NCBI RefSeq assembly: GCF_900115925.1
Contig: NZ_FOYF01000001.1
Coordinates: forward strand, 1-64,000
Reading direction: 5' to 3'
DNA length: 64,000 nt
Source: Bacillus sp. cl95
GTDB taxonomy: Bacteria > Bacillota > Bacilli > Bacillales > Cytobacillaceae
Below, piece after piece: positions 16,688 through 25,188 of the stretch. The position numbers and the translations under genes were made by a program. Below the pieces are notes generated by a model. The model saw only the letters and a program-made list of their open reading frames with translations, was not told the DNA's origin and did no database searches. Numbering within the stretch: position 1 is the first letter of the stretch; every line of letters starts with the position of its first letter.

Positions 16688-17914
16688 ATGATTTCAGCAA
16701 TAAAAAAATCTCAACCAATCAAAAGGCAAGCCGCCTGGCAAAACCCTAATTTTCTAATATTGTTAATATCCGGAACCATCGTCACTTTCGGAAGTAAAAT
16801 CTATGAACTTGCATTGCCATTGATTCTTTATAGTACAACGTCTTCTCCGGTCGTGATGTCGACCATGAGAGGAATTGAATTTCTGCCGAATCTATTTTTA
16901 GCCATGTTCATTGGTGTCCTTGTAGATCGGGCAAGGAAAAAACGCTGGTCACTATGGATGATCACCCTTCAGATAGTTATCTTGCTGGTTTTATTCCTAT
17001 CCATACACTATGGAAACGCACCAATCCTGCTTTTTTATATTTGCGGTTTTTTTCTGATGACCTTCAACTATGCATTCCTAAATGCCCGTGCCAGCATGGT
17101 CAAACTGGCACTTCCAAACGAAATGCTCACATCTGCCAATGCAAGCTTTAACCTGGTCCATAATTTTATTGGCATCATGGGCCCCGCTCTAACAGGATTG
17201 ATTCTTATGCTATCTTCCTTGCATATGGGGTTGCTTATCACCGCCATATCTTTCATGTTTTCCTTTATGATTCTTCTTTTAGTAAAAGCGGACGAAAATG
17301 TGGGGATCGCCAAGAAAGAAGGATTCTGGAAGGAATTAAAAGAAGGCTGGGTGGAACTCTATCGTAACCAGACACTTTGGCTTGTCACCATTGCTGTCGT
17401 CTTCCTGAATTCAACAGCGGGTATGGTCGATACCACAGTTATCTTTTATGCAAAGGATGTCTTGAAACTATCAAACGCAGAGCTCGGTGTGTTACTCTCA
17501 ACGGCTGGAATTGGTGGTTTGCTAGGAAGCTTAATCATTGGAAAAGTCCGTGCAAAATGGACGACAGGAGTAGTAACCACTGTCACTACACTGTTGTTAG
17601 GTTTCACCTACTTAATGATGTATTTCGCTAGCAATCCTTATGTTTTGGGAGTTTCACTTTTGTTAAACGGTGTATTCAGCACGATTTGTTCCCTCTGCAT
17701 CTGGACCTTCCGTCAGGAATCCACACCGCACCATTTAATCGGTAGAATTAGTGGCATCACCGGCTCTGCTTTTAAACTCGGTATGCCATTCGCCATTTTT
17801 GCAGCAGGTTGGATCTCTGAACTCGCTAATCCAGAATGGGTTTTTCTTCTATCATTTATTGGTAACATCCTTATTTTTATCTTTTGTCGAATGAGCCTCC
17901 TCTGGAAAAAATAA
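16688..17914 (+). CDS. MFS transporter
   Basis: A 408-residue integral membrane protein with about 12 hydrophobic segments. The MFS loop motif between helices 2 and 3 reads GVLVDRARKKRW; a second copy-like motif GKVRAKW occurs near residue 295. No periplasmic domain is visible. AGAGGG precedes the ATG. The divergent SgrR-like gene upstream is the probable regulator; the AT-rich palindrome AAAAATTATAATTTTT in the intergenic region is a candidate operator or promoter element. Substrate unknown; sugar or drug efflux are both possible from the family. Confidence 0.85.
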   Translation: MISAIKKSQPIKRQAAWQNPNFLILLISGTIVTFGSKIYELALPLILYSTTSSPVVMSTMRGIEFLPNLFLAMFIGVLVDRARKKRWSLWMITLQIVILLVLFLSIHYGNAPILLFYICGFFLMTFNYAFLNARASMVKLALPNEMLTSANASFNLVHNFIGIMGPALTGLILMLSSLHMGLLITAISFMFSFMILLLVKADENVGIAKKEGFWKELKEGWVELYRNQTLWLVTIAVVFLNSTAGMVDTTVIFYAKDVLKLSNAELGVLLSTAGIGGLLGSLIIGKVRAKWTTGVVTTVTTLLLGFTYLMMYFASNPYVLGVSLLLNGVFSTICSLCIWTFRQESTPHHLIGRISGITGSAFKLGMPFAIFAAGWISELANPEWVFLLSFIGNILIFIFCRMSLLWKK

Positions 17915-17918
17915 GAAT

Positions 17919-17965
17919 AAGCAAAATGCAGCTATTAGCACTTTTCCAATAGCTGCATTTTGCTT
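17919..17965. terminator. bidirectional terminator
   Basis: AAGCAAAATGCAGCTATT pairs perfectly with AATAGCTGCATTTTGCTT. It lies between the convergent MFS and DinB genes and serves both. Confidence 0.85.
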
Positions 17966-17969
17966 AAAT

Positions 17970-18506
17970 CTATTTCATTATCGGCTGCAACTTCTTGATC
18001 ATACGAATCTGACCTCGATGACTTAATTCATCTTCGAATACATGGAACCATTTGAAATAATTATTTGCTTTTTGATGATTCCAAAAATCGCTTTGCTCAA
18101 AAAGCCATTCATCAGAAAGTGCTTGGAATTTCTCGAATGTGTACCTTCGAACGTCTTCTAATTCCTTTAAATAATATTCAAGTGGCTGACCTCGAAAAAG
18201 TTGTTGCCCCTTCTCCCCTAGCTCTAAACCAGCAAGGATTTCTATTTCTTCATCTTCGTTCATTTCCCTATTCTCGAATGTATGAATTTGATAGTATTTT
18301 TCTACAGCTGCAAAGTGTGCCAGCAACATCCCGATCGAGTTTGCCTTAGGATGGACCAGAAAATCCAATTCTTCAATCGTTAATCCTTGTACCGCTCTAA
18401 GTGTAGTATCACGAGTGTAGTTCATCATTGAAACAAGATGGCTAAAAGTTGGGGTAAAACCTTTCTTATCATCAATCAGAAACAATGTCGTTTTATCCAT
18501 TTTCAT
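17970..18506 (-). CDS. DinB-family protein (DUF664-like)
   Basis: About 178 residues of the DinB/DUF664 four-helix-bundle type. Metal-ligand candidates are His in GMLLAHFAAVEKYY and His near the C-terminus in FEDELSHRGQIRMIKK; the HRGQIR ending is characteristic. I place the start at the Met of MKMDKTTLF (18506). The frame is open to 18557 but that extension lacks a convincing ribosome-binding site. Unlike the DinB gene at 2435 it has no repeat site around it and looks chromosomal. Confidence 0.82.
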   Translation of the reverse strand: MKMDKTTLFLIDDKKGFTPTFSHLVSMMNYTRDTTLRAVQGLTIEELDFLVHPKANSIGMLLAHFAAVEKYYQIHTFENREMNEDEEIEILAGLELGEKGQQLFRGQPLEYYLKELEDVRRYTFEKFQALSDEWLFEQSDFWNHQKANNYFKWFHVFEDELSHRGQIRMIKKLQPIMK

Positions 18507-18629
18507 CCCATAACCCCATTTCCTGTATTTAATTAAACTATATCGCATTTCGTTCAAAGGTGGCAGACCTTTTTATGTAGATGATATAATGATGAAATCC
18601 GTTAACTTATTTAGATTAGGAGAATGAAA

Positions 18630-18893
18630 ATGAGCGTACATAAAGCTATCAGCCAACATGTTGGAGGACAAAATAGAACGATAACCGAATTCTTGCAGCT
18701 TGATCAATATCGTGAAACTCTTATTGAAGAAGCGCTTGAACTTTGTAAACAAAACAAGCCTTTCAAAACAGATAGAATCAATGAGGTTACAAAAGAGATG
18801 AATGCTCTTAATATGAAAGGTGAACTACCAAAAAGGAAATTGGTTAGTGTTGAGATGATCATGGATTATGTTAATTCCCATAGAAATGGATAA
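18630..18893 (+). CDS. ypbS: YpbS/DUF2533-family protein
   Basis: An 87-residue helical protein starting MSVHKAISQH, with DQYRETLIEEALELC and INEVTKEMNALN segments that match the conserved Bacillus YpbS (DUF2533) pattern. Function unknown. The second Met of the open frame is used because AGGAGA lies 7 nt before it. It is a single gene, immediately followed by the promoter of the candidate RNA gene. Confidence 0.75.
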   Translation: MSVHKAISQHVGGQNRTITEFLQLDQYRETLIEEALELCKQNKPFKTDRINEVTKEMNALNMKGELPKRKLVSVEMIMDYVNSHRNG

Positions 18894-18899
18894 AACCAT

Positions 18900-18928
18900 T
18901 TGACAGTTTCAGGAATCAATGATAATAT
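18900..18928 (+). promoter_or_regulatory. sigma-A type promoter
   Basis: TTGACA at 18900-18905 and TAATAT at 18923-18928 with exactly 17 bp between. It reads into a region without any open frame that ends at a strong terminator at 19235-19273. Confidence 0.75.
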
Positions 18929-18935
18929 AGTCAAG

Positions 18936-19273
18936 TATGCTTTTAATCTATTGAAAAGTAACTTGGAAATCTCACATTACGCAAAGTTAGATGTACTGGC
19001 ATTCTACTTTGTTTTTTAGATACAACTATTCACAACTGGATCGGCTTCGGAGCCGTAAGGACGTTTGAGAGGTAGGGCTAACGTCGTTTAGGTTAAAACG
19101 AACCTTCGTTTTATGCTAAAACCACCAGGGTGGAATTTGAACCGCGGCAATTTTCAAGAGAAAATATTTAAAGACACTGACATTGCGTCACGCAAGTTAC
19201 TTACAATCATGCACAAAGCATGATTCATAAAAGCAAAAAAGGCAGAGGATCGTTGCAATCCTTCTGCCTTTTT
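18936..19273 (+). ncRNA. candidate structured non-coding RNA
   Basis: A transcript of about 340 nt is bounded by a consensus promoter (18900-18928) and a rho-independent terminator (19235-19273), with no supportable coding frame. A long-range 10-bp perfect helix can close it: AAGTAACTTG at 18956-18965 with CAAGTTACTT at 19193-19202. Internal hairpins include CGGCTTCGGAGCCG and ATCATGC/GCATGAT. It lacks the signature elements I know for RNase P RNA, tmRNA, 6S or SRP RNA, so the class is unassigned. Confidence 0.55.
19235..19273 (+). terminator. rho-independent terminator
   Basis: AAAAAGGCAGAGGAT pairs with ATCCTTCTGCCTTTTT through a small loop, ending the candidate RNA. It could also serve the minus-strand gene starting at 19566. 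Confidence 0.85.
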
Positions 19274-19356
19274 CAATTTCACAACTTACACCTTTCCCTA
19301 AATGAAAATAGTATTTTCTAGAGCATGGTGTGCTATCCAATAGAAAAGCAAGCAAA

Positions 19357-19566
19357 TTAAAGCCACCTTCCCGGACTATTCTTTTCTTCTTCAGTATCTT
19401 TAAGTTGTTTTTTTAATTCTTTCAACTCATATCTTAAAGCTTTAACAGACTTTGAATGGTCAATTCCCATGCTAACAGCGTATACAATGAATAGAAACAG
19501 ACCGACTAAACCAACAAAGCCATAAAATATAATCAGAATAAAATCCAAGACTTTGTCACTCCCCAA
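19357..19566 (-). CDS. small membrane protein with coiled-coil tail
   Basis: Up to 69 residues: one transmembrane segment (FILIIFYGFVGLVGLFLFIV) followed by a charged helix rich in Lys/Glu (VKALRYELKELKKQLKDTEEE). The frame opens with TTG at 19566. A second TTG at about 19548, with GGGGAG 10 nt upstream, is the likelier start and gives 63 residues. Single-pass, probably with a cytoplasmic tail. Function unknown. Confidence 0.6.
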   Translation of the reverse strand: MGSDKVLDFILIIFYGFVGLVGLFLFIVYAVSMGIDHSKSVKALRYELKELKKQLKDTEEEKNSPGRWL

Positions 19567-19746
19567 AAAATAATGGCACTCTATATCATTATATCACCAT
19601 ACATGAATATAAGAAGAAAATATGTTCTTTGACTAACAGAACGAGAGATCAATAAGGTCATCTCTTAACAAGAAATTCATCACCACAAATATTTACGGAA
19701 ATTTCCCCCTTCCCTTTGCATATATATTTTTCAAGGAGGGGTTAAT

Positions 19747-19884
19747 ATGGCTTATTTGTGGATTGTGACACTCGGTATCTTGATTTGTCTAACCATTATC
19801 GGCGGTGTTTTCTTCGTCTTAATCAAGTTGTCCCTCGACACGGATGATTCAAGCAGAATCGACTCTCCAAAACAAATTGAATAA
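19747..19884 (+). CDS. 45-residue membrane peptide
   Basis: The peptide starts MAYLWIVTLGILICLTIIGG, has one hydrophobic span of about 25 residues and a polar, Asp/Ser-rich tail ending PKQIE. AAGGAGGGG lies 7 nt before the ATG. A GCAG...CTGC hairpin with T-run (19897-19927) follows. Similar to small single-span proteins common in Bacillus; role unknown. Confidence 0.75.
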   Translation: MAYLWIVTLGILICLTIIGGVFFVLIKLSLDTDDSSRIDSPKQIE

Positions 19885-20133
19885 ATGGCTATTTTATGAG
19901 GTTGCAGTTATACTGCAGCTTTTTTTATTTATTTAATACTCGAATCATTTGAGAAATTTCTCTTGTTTTGACAATCATTTTGGCATCTATCTATGATTTA
20001 CATTAAAAATTCCCACCAATGAAATAGACTGTTGGAAAAATCGTCACATATTGAAGACGAAGGAAGTGTAAAAAGTAGTATTTAGTATCTATTTTCACCC
20101 CTGATTCAGAAAGTAGATTATTGAAGAATTTCT

Positions 20134-20226
20134 ATTTGTAAAACTGTAAGGTTTATTTGTGTAACTGTACACTTTATTTGTGTAGAGGATTAGCATTTTA
20201 TTTGTGTAAAACCCGGTTTCTTTTGT
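20134..20226. repeat. periodic ATTTGT repeat between convergent genes
   Basis: ATTTGT or TTTTGT motifs start at 20134, 20155, 20176, 20200 and 20221, the middle three within TTTATTTGTGTA. Spacings are 21, 21, 24 and 21 bp. The rest of the gene-free stretch 19930-20291 shows nothing else I can name. Confidence 0.6.
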
Positions 20227-20291
20227 AAATGCCCCTTTCAGACAAAAAAGCACAGTAACTAGGACAAATTTTATACATTCTTTTCGGCCAA

Positions 20292-20345
20292 CAAAAAAAT
20301 CGAGTATAAAATCTTTGTGATTTCATACTCGATTTCTCTTTTTTT
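20292..20345. terminator. terminator of the thermonuclease gene
   Basis: AAATCGAGTAT pairs with ATACTCGATTT and the arms continue into ATTTTAT/GATTTCAT. T- and A-runs lie on both sides. Confidence 0.8.
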
Positions 20346-20360
20346 AGTTAATTCTCCACG

Positions 20361-21482
20361 TTATCTTTCACATGCATAATTATCTTTATCACGGTCATGC
20401 TTTGAATCGTATGCAGGATGTGTTGATGGGACCCCATCGGGATAGACTTTACGCAGTTCCGTACAGTTTTGGTAGGACTCAGTCGCACTTGAAGTGGCTG
20501 GTGTTTGAGCAGTTGTTGTATTGTTTGAAGAACTACTTGATGTACTTCCGGATGAAGTAGTACTCGCTGCTTTCGTTGTATCCAGATCCCCTTTAGTCGT
20601 ACCCTCATCTGAAATCGCCCAAAGACCTTTGTTCGAATTGCGCGCTTCACGGGCAAACTTCATGAACATCTCACTGTATTTGACATCAGGATTGTATGTT
20701 GAAGGCTCTGCATAACCGTTCAATACTAAGTCAGCATTAAACATTTTGGCACGGATTTCGCTTTCATCCATATCGTTCGTAGGAATATCAAGCCACACCA
20801 CTCGAAGTAAACGACCATATCGGTCTGTTTCCGATACGTCCTTTTGAACCCAAACTTCTTTGTTCGTCAACTTTGAAGAAGTATAGTTACTTGCTTCTTT
20901 TCCGTATTCTTCGATTTTAGTGGTCGATTCAGGCGTATTAACACCGATCAAACGGATTTTTCTGCCGTCCGTCGTTTCCACTGTATCACCATCTACGACT
21001 CTGCCAATCGTTACTAATTCAAGATTAAGGCTTTTCGCAAGTTCTTCTTTTTGTTTAATAAGTGCTTCCTGTTTTTCTTTTTCAGCTGCTTCTTGAGCTG
21101 CTTTTTCATCAGCTACTCTCTGTTCTTCCGCTTTTTTGGCTTCCTCAGCCTTTTTAGCTTCTTCTTCCTTCTTTTCTTTTTCTGCTTTTTCCTTCGCCTT
21201 TTTTTCAGCAAGCTCTTTAGCTTGATTCTCTACCTTCGGCTTTTCTGTTTCCTGTTCCGGAGCTTCCATGGTTGAAAGACCAATAATGAAAGTTAGCAGA
21301 ATTCCTGCAGTCATCACCCAACCATATTTCTTAAATGAAGTATTTCTTTTTAAATATGCCCATCTTAAAAAAAGGCCGACAATGAAAATATTCACTCCTA
21401 TAAATGCCCATGGTGCTGCAATCCCTAAAGATAAAAGTAGGAGCAAAATGATTACAATAGCTATATTCTTGATTAATCTCAC
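20361..21482 (-). CDS. membrane-anchored thermonuclease with excalibur domain
   Basis: About 373 residues. Two N-terminal transmembrane segments (residues ~5-25 and ~45-65) precede a long Lys/Glu/Ala coiled coil (~80-150). An SNase domain follows with VVDGDTVETTDGRKIRLIGVNTPES, the Asp and Arg of the active centre, and KEVWVQKDVSETDRYGRLL. After a Ser/Thr linker comes a C-terminal excalibur calcium-binding motif (DSKHDRDKDNYACE). It is predicted to cleave DNA or RNA outside the membrane. GTG at 21482 is used because GGGGG lies 9 nt upstream; the frame stays open to 21521 from a TTG. Confidence 0.88.
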   Translation of the reverse strand: MRLIKNIAIVIILLLLLSLGIAAPWAFIGVNIFIVGLFLRWAYLKRNTSFKKYGWVMTAGILLTFIIGLSTMEAPEQETEKPKVENQAKELAEKKAKEKAEKEKKEEEAKKAEEAKKAEEQRVADEKAAQEAAEKEKQEALIKQKEELAKSLNLELVTIGRVVDGDTVETTDGRKIRLIGVNTPESTTKIEEYGKEASNYTSSKLTNKEVWVQKDVSETDRYGRLLRVVWLDIPTNDMDESEIRAKMFNADLVLNGYAEPSTYNPDVKYSEMFMKFAREARNSNKGLWAISDEGTTKGDLDTTKAASTTSSGSTSSSSSNNTTTAQTPATSSATESYQNCTELRKVYPDGVPSTHPAYDSKHDRDKDNYACER

Positions 21483-21686
21483 TTCGAATTTCCCCCATTT
21501 TTTCAAAATTCCCCTCGACAAGTATAGCGTATTTTTATATTAAATAGGCCAGTTTCTGTAAAATTAATCAGTTTTCCACTATAACAATATGTGGATAAAT
21601 GAATACTTACTTTTAGACCATGAATGGAATACGGAACTTTTATCCAAAATAAGTAGGAATTCACTTTAATAAAGGAGATTATAGAC

Positions 21687-22334
21687 ATGAGACATTGGAT
21701 GATTAAAATAGCGATCGCTCTATTTACTCTCTCACTTGTATGTATTCCACAAAATGCTAACGCAGAGAGTAACAATAGGATTCAAACCAAGAGCGTAAGT
21801 GCAAAAGAATTAAAGCTTCATGATAACATGAGAAAATTATGGATTGAACATGCGGTTTATACGAGGGATTATATTAAGAGTGCACTTGCTGGTCTTGAAG
21901 ATCAAGAAGTTGTGTTAGCTCGATTACTTAAAAATCAAAAGGATATCGGCAATGCAATTAAGCCATTTTATGGGAAAGCCGCTGGAGACCAACTTGGACA
22001 ACTTCTAACGGATCATATTGTGATTGCGGGAAAATTAGTGGCTGCTATCAAGAGCAATGATCAGGTTTCCATGACAAAATTCAATAAAGAATGGTACAAA
22101 AATGCAGATGATATCACTGCCTTTCTTTCAAAAGCAAATCCTTATTGGAAAAAAGACGAAATTAAAAACATGTTATATATGCATTTACAACAAGTGTCAG
22201 ACGTGGTATCTGCTCGTTTTAAAAAGGATTGGAATGCAGATATCAAAGCTTTCGATCACGGCACAGCACATTTAATCCAATTTGCTGATGTGTTATCTAA
22301 AGGTATTATGAAACAGTTCCCTCAAAAGTTTTAA
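21687..22334 (+). CDS. secreted helical protein of unknown function
   Basis: A 215-residue protein with a clear signal peptide (IKIAIALFTLSLVCIPQNANA, likely cleavage after residue ~27). The mature part is all-helical with two related halves: LWIEHAVYTRDYIKSALAGL and NMLYMHLQQVSDVVSARFKKDW, each near an Asp/His-rich helix (TDHIVIAGKLVAAI; DHGTAHLIQFADVL). This resembles a family of conserved Bacillus exported proteins of unknown role. AAGGAG lies 9 nt before the ATG. Single gene with its own terminator. Confidence 0.8.
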   Translation: MRHWMIKIAIALFTLSLVCIPQNANAESNNRIQTKSVSAKELKLHDNMRKLWIEHAVYTRDYIKSALAGLEDQEVVLARLLKNQKDIGNAIKPFYGKAAGDQLGQLLTDHIVIAGKLVAAIKSNDQVSMTKFNKEWYKNADDITAFLSKANPYWKKDEIKNMLYMHLQQVSDVVSARFKKDWNADIKAFDHGTAHLIQFADVLSKGIMKQFPQKF

Positions 22335-22351
22335 TATTTGAAACTCCACCC

Positions 22352-22380
22352 TTTTGGACCCCTAGTGGTCCTTTTTTCGT
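22352..22380 (+). terminator. rho-independent terminator
   Basis: GGACCCCTAGTGGTCC followed by a run of T, directly after the secreted protein gene. Confidence 0.75.
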
Positions 22381-22518
22381 TTATAGATTTCAAAAACATT
22401 AAAATTATATCGTTTTAAAAATCCACGAATGACTATCTGCAATCGTACAAGTCCCCCATCTAGTAACGGAATATACTAAAATGATTGGAAGAATAAAAGA
22501 TAGGGAGGTTTGAAATAT

Positions 22519-22953
22519 ATGAATATTAAACCTGTACTGACATTCAAAACTTCAATGGGTAGTCAATACTGGTTAGATGAAAAAGGTCGTTCCCAGAGAT
22601 TGAAATCTTTTCATCCTGGACATGGTGTTGAAAACCAAGGATTGCAGGAACCATATGATCATATCTTCTTTGTTAACAATAGTGATGCAGATTATTTAGA
22701 TTTGGCTACAAACCATCGAGGTAACTGGAGGATGATCTTCCGAAAAGGTAAGATTGCAATCATAACAATTGGTTCCGATAATAAGTTATCTATTATTTCT
22801 GGTCCATTTGATTTTAGTTACAAACCAAAACTTGGTTTGGCACCTATAGAGATTAAGGAATTAGAGTATAAAGAGAGCGTCCAGGGATATTTTGTGAAAG
22901 ACTCTTTTCATATCGGCAATGAAATTGTAAAGTTGAAATATTTGAATCAGTAG
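22519..22953 (+). CDS. hypothetical protein, 144 residues
   Basis: A soluble, beta-rich protein: MNIKPVLTFKTSMGSQYWL, IFFVNNSDADYLDLATNHRGNWRMIF, then GKIAIITIGSDNKLSIISGPF. No signal peptide, no recognised domain. The ATG at 22519 has GGGAGG about 10 nt upstream; the TTG at 22510 is too close to it. Single gene, no obvious partner. Confidence 0.65.
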   Translation: MNIKPVLTFKTSMGSQYWLDEKGRSQRLKSFHPGHGVENQGLQEPYDHIFFVNNSDADYLDLATNHRGNWRMIFRKGKIAIITIGSDNKLSIISGPFDFSYKPKLGLAPIEIKELEYKESVQGYFVKDSFHIGNEIVKLKYLNQ

Positions 22954-23066
22954 AGATGTAAATTAGAAATCGTATACCTGTTCATTCTGTAGCAACTATA
23001 TGATTCTTTTTAAAAGATTTCCCCATCGCTATAATAAAAAACGGTTACCATGAACCGTAACCGCCT

Positions 23067-23801
23067 TCATTCTCCTTCAACGATCTTTGCAAATTCCTCC
23101 AGACTCGTCGAGTACTTGACATAAATTCTAGGCAAAACATAAAGTTCGTCTTTCATGTTCTCTTCAGAAAAAAGGCTAGGGGTGGTTGTAAGTCCGAACC
23201 GATAGTATTTCTTTGTTTCTGCTACCACTTTTTTATTAAAATTACCGTATGGATAAGATAGTGCGGTAACATCTTTACCTGTTATTCTTTGGATCTTGTC
23301 TTTGGATACCTTCAATTCATATTCAATATCTCTTATTTTCGTCAAATCAGTGTGTGTGGCAGTATGTGACTGAATAGAGAATAAGTCCGAATCACTCATC
23401 TTTTTCAAATCAGATTCCGTTAATCTGTTTGAATGACCGATAAAGTCAGAAATAACAAAAATCGTACCTACTGGTTTAAAGTTGGCGCTTTTTAATTTTT
23501 GAAAAACCGCAAATGCATGATGATTGTTTTTGTAACCGTCATCAAATGTAATGAAAATTGGCTTCTTTACTTTATGAATATCTTTCCACCGATCAAAAGT
23601 TAATAATGTGAAGCCATGATCTTGTAAATAGATCATTTGTTTCTCAAAATTCTTCGGAGTTACATATAACTCCTTGGACCCGAGTCCTTTAAAATCATCA
23701 ATGGAATGATAAACTAATATGGGCACTTTTCGTTGAGCAAACCCTTGTGAGGGGAGAATTAAGAACAAAACGCTTAGGACAAACACTGTCACCTTCTTCA
23801 T
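23067..23801 (-). CDS. polysaccharide deacetylase (NodB domain)
   Basis: A 244-residue secreted enzyme of carbohydrate-esterase family 4. It has a signal peptide ending near GFAQ (residue 22). The NodB motifs are present: FITFDDGYKNN with the catalytic Asp and metal Asp, SHTATHTD with the two metal-binding His, and SYPYGNFNK. The opening RKVPILVYHSID is typical of the YadE/PgaB-like branch. It likely removes N-acetyl groups from an extracellular glycan; whether the target is peptidoglycan or exopolysaccharide is not visible. GAGGAT precedes the ATG and an ACGGTT/AACCGT hairpin follows the gene. Confidence 0.88.
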   Translation of the reverse strand: MKKVTVFVLSVLFLILPSQGFAQRKVPILVYHSIDDFKGLGSKELYVTPKNFEKQMIYLQDHGFTLLTFDRWKDIHKVKKPIFITFDDGYKNNHHAFAVFQKLKSANFKPVGTIFVISDFIGHSNRLTESDLKKMSDSDLFSIQSHTATHTDLTKIRDIEYELKVSKDKIQRITGKDVTALSYPYGNFNKKVVAETKKYYRFGLTTTPSLFSEENMKDELYVLPRIYVKYSTSLEEFAKIVEGE

Positions 23802-23912
23802 AAAATGCCATCCTCTTCATCTTTTCAAGTTATTGTTCCACAACAACTAAGTTCTATTATGATTATTCCTATGTTCGTTCAGAAGAAGGTGATTATTTTA
23901 ACTAGGCAAACT

Positions 23913-24860
23913 CTATCTCTTTTTTAAGAGAGTTTCCAAAATACTTCTTTTAAAGGCTTCATAATCAAATTGAAAAGCTACATTATGCATTTTATAGTCT
24001 GGATTAGCTTCAAAGCGAAAGTCGGCAATGCTTTGTCCAAATCCTTCCCCTCTATCAGGAATTACTTTAACAGGAACTTTTGAAATGCTTACAAACTCAG
24101 GATTCAACAAAAACCAAATTGTCATAAAATCATGCATTGGACTGCCTTTAATACCAGGATTTGTTTTGGTGTAAAACTTATAGTAGAAGTCCAGCATAGG
24201 TTTGATAATCAGTCCAGCAGGATCCAGAGTTTTTTGGTGGAATTTATCGATTGTTTCAACCATCTCGGGAGTAACAAGTGCACGTTGTGTGATGTTTAAT
24301 GGGATAATCGTCAAGTTTTTGGCATGTTGCAAAATTAAATTGGCTGCATAGGGGTCATTATAAAAATTCGCCTCTGCCACAGCTGTTACATTTCCTGGAT
24401 AAAAGAACGCTCCTCCCATGCAAATATATTCTTTCACGTTCTTCATCTTTTCTAAATTTATGATAAATGCAGTTGCTAACGAAGATAGTCTTCCAAGGTT
24501 GATGATTGTAAGGTCCTCAATATTTTCATCAATGATTTGATAAATATCATTAATAGGGTAAACCGGATAGGGAATGTCTGGTGGGGTAATAGGACCTAAC
24601 CCTACTTCTCCATGCACTTCTGGAAAATACTGAACCGAGATACCGGTTAAAGGGATGGAAGCACCTAGAAAAACGGGGATTTTTTCTTGTCCCATCAGGT
24701 ATTTTATGTAATTGATATTCCTTATTACATTTGTTCTCGAAACATTTCCATAATCGGCAACAATCCCTACAATTTCTACACCTTTATGGAAGAAGGCATA
24801 TATAAGGGCAAAAGCATCGTCTATACCTAAATCAGTGAAGAGTAAAACCTTTTTTGGCAT
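23913..24860 (-). CDS. inosine-uridine-type nucleoside hydrolase
   Basis: About 315 residues from MPKKVLLFTDLGIDDA; the ATG at 24860 has GAAGGAGG 8 nt upstream, while the open frame to 24947 adds an unlikely hydrophobic stretch. Family motifs: TDLGIDDAFAL (the second Asp and the DD pair that bind calcium), NLGRLSSLATAF, MGGAFFYPGNV, AEANFYNDPYAA, and MHDFMTIW with the last calcium Asp. The first Asp of the usual DTDxGxDD loop is Phe here. Catalyses hydrolysis of ribonucleosides to base and ribose. Single gene, not evidently part of the upstream cluster. Confidence 0.85.
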   Translation of the reverse strand: MPKKVLLFTDLGIDDAFALIYAFFHKGVEIVGIVADYGNVSRTNVIRNINYIKYLMGQEKIPVFLGASIPLTGISVQYFPEVHGEVGLGPITPPDIPYPVYPINDIYQIIDENIEDLTIINLGRLSSLATAFIINLEKMKNVKEYICMGGAFFYPGNVTAVAEANFYNDPYAANLILQHAKNLTIIPLNITQRALVTPEMVETIDKFHQKTLDPAGLIIKPMLDFYYKFYTKTNPGIKGSPMHDFMTIWFLLNPEFVSISKVPVKVIPDRGEGFGQSIADFRFEANPDYKMHNVAFQFDYEAFKRSILETLLKKR

Positions 24861-24952
24861 ACACATTCCTCCTTCTATGACAATGTATATGACAGCAGGA
24901 ATCTTGATAATGACAAAAAGGATTAAACAAAGGTACATAGCTTTCATTTAAA

Positions 24953-25115
24953 GGCTGTTTTCGCAGTGATTGTTGCTTTTACGAATAATGATACAACACG
25001 AATAAATTCTTATTTCGTGCTCTTTTCCTCAATATTAAATTCTAAACGGTAAACTCTTTTGGGTTTCAGTAATCAATAACAACAAAGTTTACGAAAAGAG
25101 CCTATTTAAAAGAGG
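24953..25115. repeat. MITE-like dispersed repeat
   Basis: Ends are imperfect inverted repeats: AGGCTGTTTTCGCA at the left and TTTACGAAAAGAGCCT at the right. The left half (TTATTTCGTGCTCT core) is related to 42255-42340. The right end is related to sequences at 59425 and 60960-61010. No coding capacity. Confidence 0.65.
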
Positions 25116-25148
25116 AATAAACAATTTGAGAATGTTGCCGCAAAAAAA

Positions 25149-25175
25149 ACACATGCCATCTCATCATGGCATGTG
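25149..25175 (-). terminator. terminator at the end of the catabolic cluster
   Basis: ACATGCCA pairs with TGGCATGT; on the minus strand it is followed by a T-run. It lies just downstream of the GNAT gene. Confidence 0.75.
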
Positions 25176-25188
25176 GTGTAATACATTC

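Noticed and set aside
20348-21275. Several frames inside the thermonuclease gene on both strands
   Set aside because: The low-complexity Lys/Glu and Ser/Thr stretches open other frames by composition; the SNase frame carries the domains.
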